NCBI RefSeq assembly: GCF_009601705.1
Contig: NZ_CP045687.1
Coordinates: 1,214,630-1,278,629 of the forward strand
Direction of reading: 5' to 3'
Source of the DNA: Sulfolobus sp. E5-1-F
GTDB taxonomy: Archaea; Thermoproteota; Thermoprotei_A; Sulfolobales; Sulfolobaceae
Length of the DNA stretch: 64,000 nt
Below the pieces are notes generated by a model. The model was given only the letters and a program-made list of their open reading frames with translations. It ran no database searches and was not told the origin of the DNA. Position numbers and translations under genes: made by a program. Positions 55,601 to 64,000 of the stretch are shown here, one piece after another. The stretch's first letter is position 1; every line of letters starts with the position of its first letter.

Positions 55601-57178
55601 TTGAACAGAAAAGGAAAAAAGATAGATTACAAGGCAATTTCAAAGACACTAGTAGCTGTAATTATAGTTGTAGTAATAATAATAGCCATAGGAGGTATTT
55701 ATGCATATTTAAGTAGTCAACATCCATCAACTACAATGACAACTACCTCCTCTACATTTACGTCAATGACGTCAACCACGACAACCTCAAACATTCTAAA
55801 TACTAGCAATCCTCAATCTTTAATGCAGTTAGTTGGTCTTTCAACTGCACCTTCTACACCAGTTACAATAACTGTATGGAACAGTTACAGTGCCTCTGAA
55901 AATCAAGCTTTTAATGAGACACTAGCACAGTTCGAGCAAGCATTTCCATGGATTCACGTCCAAGTAACTTATGGAGTTGGAGTTGGTACTTCCCAATTTG
56001 AGACTGCCGCAAAGGCTGGACAAGCCCCAATAATATATAGAGACACTAGCGATTCTGGAGGTGCATTATTCGCCGCTGGACTAGTATTAAACTTATCTCA
56101 ATATTTGCCTCAGAGCATTACGTCATTATATGTACCTACTGCAATAAAAGATTGGGAATTAAACGGCTCTCTATACGGACTACCAGATAATGTGAATTAT
56201 ATTGTAATGTTCTACAACAAGAAGTTCGTCCCATATCCCCCTAACACTACTGAACAACTAGTGCAAATAGCTGAAAGCGTTAATAAAACCTATCATGTTT
56301 GGGGAATAGCTTATGGAGCTGGCGACGAATATGGTTATAGATTTGCAGCATGGTTTGCTGGATTTGGAGGACAAATATTTGCTACTAATAATGGTAAGAT
56401 CATCCCCGCCTTAAACAGCACTGCTATGGTTAACGCACTGGACTTCTGGTATAATTTAACCTATAATCTTAAGGTTAATTACTTAGCTCCTTCTACTGGT
56501 GCTGGAGGTGCTGAAGGTCAGTTATTTGTCGCTAATCAAACTGCCATAATATTTGATGGTCCTTGGGATCTGAATGCATATCTCCAAGCATTAGGACCTA
56601 ATTTAGGTGCTGCACCGTTACCAGTGGTTAGTCAGACTGGATTAAGGGCTGCACCATTTATTGGTTCTACCGGTTTTCTAATAGCTTCACCTCAAGCAAG
56701 CGGTGCTACACAATTACAAATAAAGGCAGCTCTAATATTCGTTCTCTATTTCACTAACTATCAAGCTGATTTGAGGTTGTGGGAAGTTGCACACGACATA
56801 CCAGCTAATTTACAAGCCTATAACGAGGCTCTGACCCAATTAAAGGAAGGAATGTTACAACCGACATACCTTAATCAAATAATGGAAGGAATTTTAGAAC
56901 AAGCCCAATATGGTCAACAATTCCCTAACATACCTCAAATGGCGTACTATTGGAACTCATTCCATCAATACGCTAGTGAGTTCTTCGCAAATAAGATAAA
57001 TTCAAGTCAAGCGGCGCAAGGAATGGAACAAGCTTTCATCCAGGCTCTTGTACAAAACGGTCTATTGTCTACATTACTACCTTTACCCATAGTTCCTCCA
57101 TTCCAATATATGTTAGCGTTAATCTCAGTGATATTAACACCAATGGTTGTAGTAATTAGTCCTAGAAAAAGATGGTGA
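55601..57178 (+). CDS. malE: Maltose/maltodextrin ABC transporter, substrate-binding protein
   Basis: 525 residues. The N-terminus RKGKKIDYKAISKTLVAV followed by a hydrophobic stretch is a class III (prepilin-like) signal; cleavage by PibD after KA (residue 12) fits Sulfolobus sugar-binding proteins that form the bindosome. A Ser/Thr-rich linker (about 43-66, TTTSSTFTSMTSTTTTS) is a likely O-glycosylation region. The binding domain (about 87-490) begins ITVWNSYSASENQAF, as in family 1 solute-binding proteins. A C-terminal hydrophobic segment (about 497-520) ends PRKRW. It binds oligosaccharides at the cell surface and delivers them to the permeases encoded next. Confidence 0.9.
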   Translation: MNRKGKKIDYKAISKTLVAVIIVVVIIIAIGGIYAYLSSQHPSTTMTTTSSTFTSMTSTTTTSNILNTSNPQSLMQLVGLSTAPSTPVTITVWNSYSASENQAFNETLAQFEQAFPWIHVQVTYGVGVGTSQFETAAKAGQAPIIYRDTSDSGGALFAAGLVLNLSQYLPQSITSLYVPTAIKDWELNGSLYGLPDNVNYIVMFYNKKFVPYPPNTTEQLVQIAESVNKTYHVWGIAYGAGDEYGYRFAAWFAGFGGQIFATNNGKIIPALNSTAMVNALDFWYNLTYNLKVNYLAPSTGAGGAEGQLFVANQTAIIFDGPWDLNAYLQALGPNLGAAPLPVVSQTGLRAAPFIGSTGFLIASPQASGATQLQIKAALIFVLYFTNYQADLRLWEVAHDIPANLQAYNEALTQLKEGMLQPTYLNQIMEGILEQAQYGQQFPNIPQMAYYWNSFHQYASEFFANKINSSQAAQGMEQAFIQALVQNGLLSTLLPLPIVPPFQYMLALISVILTPMVVVISPRKRW

Positions 57179-57186
57179 ATTAGGAA

Positions 57187-58065
57187 ATGAAAAAAGAGAA
57201 GTTATTTTCCCTTTTTTATATATTACCTATAGTTATTGTAACAGTTTTCCTCTTCGTATTTCCATTACTTTATTCAGTTTACATTTCATTTACTAATCTA
57301 AGCTTATTACACTTTTTAACCTATAGTTATGTGGGATTGAGGAACTATCTCATAATATTTCAATATGGCTATTTCTTAGAGCTATTAAAGAATACGTTAA
57401 TATGGACCATAGGTAGCTTATTAACCATGATGACGTTAGGCTTTGTATTAGCCTTAATTCTAAACCAAACAGACCTTAAGGGGAGATCAATTTTTTACGC
57501 TATATTAATATTACCTTGGGCTTTTCCTGGCTTCATATCTATCCTAATATGGCAAGGTTTATGGGTTGACCCATATGGGATGATGAATAAATTGATCTTG
57601 CCACTACTCCATTTACCTAGAGTAAACTCTTTGACTTCAACGACTGATGCTTGGATAGAGTTAATACTCACTAATGATTGGCTTTCCTTCCCATATTTTA
57701 TGACAGTATTCTATTCTGCCTTGCAAAGTATACCTAGAGAATTATACGATATAGCAGATCTGGATGGAGCTAATGCCTTTATGAAATTCTTTACCATAAC
57801 TTTACCCTCTCTTAAGAGGACTATAGCATTCGTATTCATAACTAGCTTCGTATTTACTTGGAATAACTTTTATCCAATATATGTCTTAACTGGTGGAGGT
57901 CCAGGAATTTCAACTGAGACGTTTATAGTGTATGCCTATCAGGAGGCATTTAGTTACAATAATTTCGCTTTAGCAGCGGCCTGGTCCATAATATCAACTA
58001 TTTTTGTAATAGTTTTAGGAATAATAGTTATCAAATACACTAGAATTTTAGATTCATTTACATGA
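57187..58065 (+). CDS. malF: Sugar ABC transporter permease (MalF type)
   Basis: 292 residues, six helices. The EAA loop ELYDIADLDGANAFMKFFTITLPSLK (about 184-209) contacts the ATPase. The N-terminus lacks the extra domain of E. coli MalF and is closer to compact archaeal/Gram-positive permeases. It lies 8 bases after the binding-protein stop and one base before the next frame. With MalG it forms the transmembrane channel. Confidence 0.9.
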   Translation: MKKEKLFSLFYILPIVIVTVFLFVFPLLYSVYISFTNLSLLHFLTYSYVGLRNYLIIFQYGYFLELLKNTLIWTIGSLLTMMTLGFVLALILNQTDLKGRSIFYAILILPWAFPGFISILIWQGLWVDPYGMMNKLILPLLHLPRVNSLTSTTDAWIELILTNDWLSFPYFMTVFYSALQSIPRELYDIADLDGANAFMKFFTITLPSLKRTIAFVFITSFVFTWNNFYPIYVLTGGGPGISTETFIVYAYQEAFSYNNFALAAAWSIISTIFVIVLGIIVIKYTRILDSFT

Positions 58066-58078
58066 GGTGATCCACGTG

Positions 58079-60056
<1,978 letters not shown>

Positions 60057-60060
<4 letters not shown>

Positions 60061-61919
60061 AAAGAAAAGAAATTATTTTTATCATTCTCATGCTTTTATC
60101 TTTTCTAAGCCCATTTTTAACGTTCTCTGCTACAGCTTCCCAACAATACTATTCGCCATCTTATCTACTATTGAACAATTGGGAAAACCAGTCCATTTGG
60201 ATAGTAACTGGAGTACCAATACCGAATCCCCAAATTAATGGATTTCCTCTCTTTAATACATCCATAAGAAACTTCTACATTGGAGAATATGGTATAGTTA
60301 ACCTTACCGTGAGCTTCAGCATTATGACAACATTAGCCTATTTGAATCTTGATAACACTGTTAATCTAGTATCAACTAATGGAAACATCTCTATAATTAT
60401 GCCACCTAAGACTCCATATATTCTACTTCTTTTTAATGCCAACTCGACAACCTCAATTGACATTGTCACTAATACTACAATAGCAATAAATAGTTCTACG
60501 ATAATTGTAAACACCACTCCTCAGATTTACATTGTCACTAATGCGAGCTACCTTATTCAAAACAAGATCTTAAAAATAAACGTTCACAAGGGAGAATGGT
60601 TTATAGAGTTAAGTGTTGGACAAGAGCCTAATTTTAACGTATCGGGGTTAGTTAAATTAAACGAAGTAGAGGTTGAAAGATGGCTTAATGCATCTAAGTT
60701 ACCAAATGGCTTACCAAACAATTTATTGAAAGAATATTATCTTTCACTTCTACTAATTAAAGACGATCAAAACCCATATCTAGGGACATTTGCGGCTTCA
60801 CCCTCGCCAATTTATTTGTTTTCTTGGGTGAGGGATTCAGCTTTTAGTGCTATGGCCTTACAATTGTCTGGACATTACAACTCTGCTTTAAAGTTTTGGG
60901 TATGGATGAGTCACGCTGAACAATTGCAACCCGGAGTTTGGTACACTAGGTATAATTTCTATACCGGCAATCCTGATACTACATTCGGTATACCAGAGCT
61001 TGATGGAATAGGATTATACGAAGTTGGGGTTTTTGAGTATTATAATATAACTCATAATGTAACATTTCTCAAACAGATATTACCTACTCTCGATAAATCC
61101 GTGAATTATCAGATTAAAGAGATAAATGGGAGCAATTACCATCTGCTTCCTCAAGATCTAAGTGTATGGGAAGATAGAGATGCGTATCACTTTTGGACAG
61201 AAGCTTTTAACGCTCTTGGATTAAAAAGCGTAGCTGAAATGTATAAGGCACTAAACTTTAGCAATTACACTATAATTCTAGGCGTAGAGAAGGAATTAAA
61301 TCAGAGTATCTTGAATGATTTCTGGAACAACAATTATTTTGCCTCAGCCTTAGGAGTTTCTGTCGAGTTTGAGGGAGGAAAAAGCGAGACGGTATTAACG
61401 TCAGAACCCCCATCTGTAGATTCTGCCACATTACTGCCAATTGATCTTGGTTACCTTCCTCCTACTTCCAATTATTCAATTTCAAACTTTAAACTAGTAA
61501 ATAAAACACTCTTCCAAACTGGCGGACTAGCCAGATTTCCTTACGATATGTATCACTACTCCCAATCCCTTTACGACGCTACAGCACCTGAACCTCCATG
61601 GATAATAACCACACTATTTGAGGCCTTATACCTAGAACAATTAGGCAATAACAATCAAGCACTTAACTTAATGTATTGGGCATATGATCACTCACAACAT
61701 GGCCTTTTACCAGAAGCCATAGATCCTAAATACGCGTACCCCTTACCTACGACTTCGCCGTTAACCTGGTCATCTGCAATGTTTGTAATGGTAGCATTAA
61801 ACTATAGACCTACGATTAGCGGTCAGATTACAATATCAATAATTAGAGATTATGTAGTATTGGGAGTTGTGATAGTAGTAATAGGTATAATATCTGTTAT
61901 AATGTTAAGAAGAAAATGA
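60057..61919 (+). CDS. Membrane-anchored GH15-like glucan hydrolase
   Basis: 620 residues from a GTG overlapping the malK stop (GTGA). A signal helix (about 5-25), an N-terminal beta domain rich in Asn glycosylation sites, an (alpha/alpha)6 region and a C-terminal anchor helix (about 597-616) ending LRRK. The toroid shows FSWVRDSAFSAMAL, the acid-rich LSVWEDRDAYHFWTEAF (general acid region) and PEPPWIITTLFEAL, as in glucoamylases and glucodextranases. By position it trims maltodextrins at the cell surface to feed the ABC transporter. The exact bond specificity is unknown. Confidence 0.85.
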
Positions 61920-62026
61920 AGCGAGCTAGGTATGGAGTAAAAGTTCAGGAAATCGTAGACCATAAAAATAGTATTATTCATAAGAAGAACTTTTTCAATA
62001 TTCATTATACAAGGACTTTATTAAAC

Positions 62027-63457
62027 TCACTTACTTTCTATACTCTTAGCTACTTGAGCCCTAACCTCTTTTCCTCTTATCGCAGATAACACTAATGCTA
62101 GTGCTAGTATTCCCAAGGAAACGTAAAATGCGGCCTTTAAGCCCGTCAGAAACGCTGAAGCAACACCACCTATGAGATTTGAAGTTCCAAGGAAAACCTC
62201 AAAGGCCACATATCTGGGAACTACAATAGAGGATATTGTAATTGCTATTGTATAGCTGATTATACTCCCTAAATTTGCTAATGTCCTTGCAAGTCCAGAT
62301 GCACCACCATAAAATCCCTTAGGAGCATTTGCCATAATTGCACTATTATTAGCTGGGAAGAATAATGAAGAACCTAAGCCTCCGATTATAGAAGCTAATA
62401 TTACGATAGAGAGAGGTGTATTCAAGGAGAGAGTGAGGTAAATTAAGACAGCTATTAACATTAACCCAACTCCTATAGTGGCAGGTATTCTAGCACCTAT
62501 TTTATCAGATAATCTACCAGTAAATGGAGCTACTAGACTAGCTAAGACATAACCAGGGACAAGAAGAAGAGACGCATTAAGGGGAGATAGACCTCTTATG
62601 CCTTGTAAATACATAATTACAATAAACGCAGTCGCTAAATAACCGGTACTTTGTAAGAAAGACGCAAGCAATGAAAACGTGAAGACCCTATTACCCTTAA
62701 AAGCCCTTAAATCAATTATTGGGAATTCATGGCCTCTCTCTAACCAGAAGAATATTAGCAAAACTACTAGACCGAGAGAAATCAAGACAATATTTAAAGT
62801 CCTAATTCCATATCCAGCAATGTCAACAGCGCCGTAGACCATAGATGACAATGCAAATAATAAAGTGACCATTCCAACGATGTCCAATTTGACCTTTCTA
62901 GTCTCTAAAGTTTTAATGTATCTTAAACCCAAGATAAGTGCAACAATTCCTATTGGTACGTTAATGTAGAATATATAACGCCAACCAACGAAGGTAGTAA
63001 TAAATCCGCCTAGCACTATACCTAACGTAGCTCCTGCGTTCCAACCAATTGAAGTATATCCATAAGCCCTCCCTCTTCTATTTGGAGGAAAAATATCTGC
63101 TATTATCGCCCCAGCATTAGCTTGCATCATCGCTGCCCCTATACCTTGAATTCCCCTAAATGCAACCAAAGAAATCGCATTGGGAGCTGCTCCACATAAT
63201 GCTGAACCTAATGTAAAGATTGCGAAACCTAAATTGTAAAATTTAGCCCTTCCATATATGTCACCTAACCTTCCTAACTGTGTAGTGAACACTGCTATGA
63301 CTAGTAAATATAAGATTATTACCCAGATCATAGTAAATAGGTCTGCGTGAAGTTCTTCAGTTATCGATGGGATCGCTAAAATTACTATCGTGGTATCAAT
63401 TGCTGACATCAAAGTTCCAAAGATGAGAACTAGAAGTGCTAGATTGCTTGAGCTCAT
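62027..63457 (-). CDS. DHA2-family MFS multidrug exporter (EmrB/QacA type)
   Basis: 476 residues, 14 helices. Motifs: LDTTIV-like [15 protein letters not shown] in helix 1, [15 protein letters not shown] after helix 2, [16 protein letters not shown] in helix 4 and [17 protein letters not shown] in helix 5 (the antiporter motif C). It likely exports drugs or toxic metabolites by proton antiport. It converges with the glucan hydrolase gene; the 107-base spacer between them shows no gene. It is intact. Confidence 0.9.
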   Translation of the reverse strand: MSSSNLALLVLIFGTLMSAIDTTIVILAIPSITEELHADLFTMIWVIILYLLVIAVFTTQLGRLGDIYGRAKFYNLGFAIFTLGSALCGAAPNAISLVAFRGIQGIGAAMMQANAGAIIADIFPPNRRGRAYGYTSIGWNAGATLGIVLGGFITTFVGWRYIFYINVPIGIVALILGLRYIKTLETRKVKLDIVGMVTLLFALSSMVYGAVDIAGYGIRTLNIVLISLGLVVLLIFFWLERGHEFPIIDLRAFKGNRVFTFSLLASFLQSTGYLATAFIVIMYLQGIRGLSPLNASLLLVPGYVLASLVAPFTGRLSDKIGARIPATIGVGLMLIAVLIYLTLSLNTPLSIVILASIIGGLGSSLFFPANNSAIMANAPKGFYGGASGLARTLANLGSIISYTIAITISSIVVPRYVAFEVFLGTSNLIGGVASAFLTGLKAAFYVSLGILALALVLSAIRGKEVRAQVAKSIESK

Positions 63458-63813
63458 AACTAATAGTTAAGACTCTAACTATTTATGTTTTCCTATTTGT
63501 GCGGATTCAAATAAAAATTATGATGAGATAATTTCGCTCCTTAACGCAAGTCTAGACTCTACTTCCCTTAAGTTTTAGGGAAAAGTTTAGCAAATGGAGA
63601 GTATAATAGAATATTTCGCTATTTATTCAGCATTTTAAGTATATAGATAAAAATCTTGTCCTATTCACATTTTTAGTCTCTATTCTTACTATTTTTACTA
63701 TGTACATAGGAAATGGTCGTAGCGGTATATTGAGCGTAGTTTGACGTCATATCGTTAATTTTAGGCACTCAAACATTTCTGGAAAAGATTTAGGTGAATT
63801 TGACGAGTTAACC

Positions 63814-63827
63814 TCCAGTTAACTGGA
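63814..63827. repeat. Perfect 14-base palindrome
   Basis: TCCAGTTAACTGGA reads the same on both strands. A related half, CTCCAGTGGAA, follows near 63850-63860. It could be a regulator site for a gene to the right; no gene is close enough to decide. Confidence 0.45.
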
Positions 63828-63867
63828 CAAGACAATACTAAAGCCTAAACTCCAGTGGAAATTGGGG

Positions 63868-63897
63868 TACTTTCAATCATACAGTAAATTGAAAGTA
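63868..63897. repeat. Inverted repeat TACTTTCAAT / ATTGAAAGTA
   Basis: Perfect 10-base arms around a 10-base loop, flanked by GGGG before and CTTCCCC after. The ATTGAAAG arm equals the 3' end of several Sulfolobus CRISPR repeats, but only one copy per strand is present. It could be a hairpin terminator or operator. It is not an array. Confidence 0.45.
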
Positions 63898-64000
63898 ATA
63901 CTTCCCCAGCCATTTCTCCAAAAACTTTAACCATTTGATATAGCCCAAACAAGCTATAGTTTTTCAGTATTATTAACACAAATGAAATACTTGCATCCCT

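Larger units (their letters stand above)
63458..64000. other. Geneless AT-rich stretch at the right edge
   Basis: About 540 bases with no convincing reading frame on either strand. The left part contains the exporter promoter. Two symmetrical elements stand out and are listed separately (63814-63827 and 63868-63897). I see no tRNA-like cloverleaf and no insertion-sequence end. It may belong to the regulatory or decayed flank of a gene beyond the window. Confidence 0.5.

Noticed and set aside
63868-63897. CRISPR array
   Set aside because: Only one inverted pair of 10-base arms, with no regular spacing and no second direct copy; no cas genes in the window.

Overview
The window is a crenarchaeal chromosome segment from the Sulfolobales, most likely Saccharolobus (S. 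islandicus or a close relative of S. solfataricus). The evidence is low GC content, TATA boxes 25-30 bases upstream of starts with many leaderless or short-leader genes, frequent GTG/TTG starts, and recognisable Sulfolobus genes: the DPS-like thioferritin, treZ-treX-treY, a tricorn protease, Hje, a class III signal peptide on a sugar-binding protein, and IS6 and IS200/IS605 elements. No rRNA, tRNA or CRISPR array was found.

Layout. (1) 1-15.3 kb looks like an aromatic/acyl-CoA catabolic island: an extradiol dioxygenase (cut by the window edge), a flavin reductase, a frameshifted MFS carrier, a Bat-type HTH regulator, two AMP-forming acyl-CoA synthetases, an acyl-CoA dehydrogenase, two thiolase-fold proteins each followed by DUF35 zinc-ribbon/OB partners, and IorAB. 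A sensible reading is aromatic amino acid or aryl-acetate breakdown: IorAB makes aryl-acetyl-CoA and the flavin reductase supports a hydroxylase before ring cleavage. Repeats of TTAAACT/AGTTTAA lie in the promoters of four transcription units here. (2) 15.3-24.9 kb is a redox and stress region: Bcp peroxiredoxin, an MBL-fold persulfide dioxygenase-like enzyme, a TrmB-type regulator, an MFS carrier, a decayed zone with an IS6-family element and a truncated Nramp gene, DPS-like thioferritin, a Rieske ferredoxin, a CRISPR ring nuclease of the Crn1 family with no CRISPR locus nearby, a metallophosphoesterase and a dienelactone hydrolase. (3) 24.9-38 kb holds a secreted sedolisin, a TenA-like protein, an orphan molybdopterin hydroxylase large subunit, and the trehalose-from-glycogen operon treZ-(29-aa ORF)-treX-treY, followed by an intact-looking TnpA/TnpB element. 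(4) 38-52.7 kb has the tricorn protease, an archaeal riboflavin reductase, several transporters, a methyltransferase, an aminotransferase, the resolvase Hje and a repeat-containing surface protein. (5) 52.7-62 kb is a maltodextrin uptake and hydrolysis locus: a secreted GH57 amylase (interrupted by one in-frame TAA) divergent from a binding protein, two permeases, an ATPase and a membrane-anchored GH15-like glucohydrolase. A DHA2-type exporter and a 0.5-kb geneless stretch end the window.

Three otherwise well-preserved genes (two MFS carriers and the amylase) each carry one small lesion. That could mean strain-specific gene loss or sequence error, and it should be checked before the genes are called dead.
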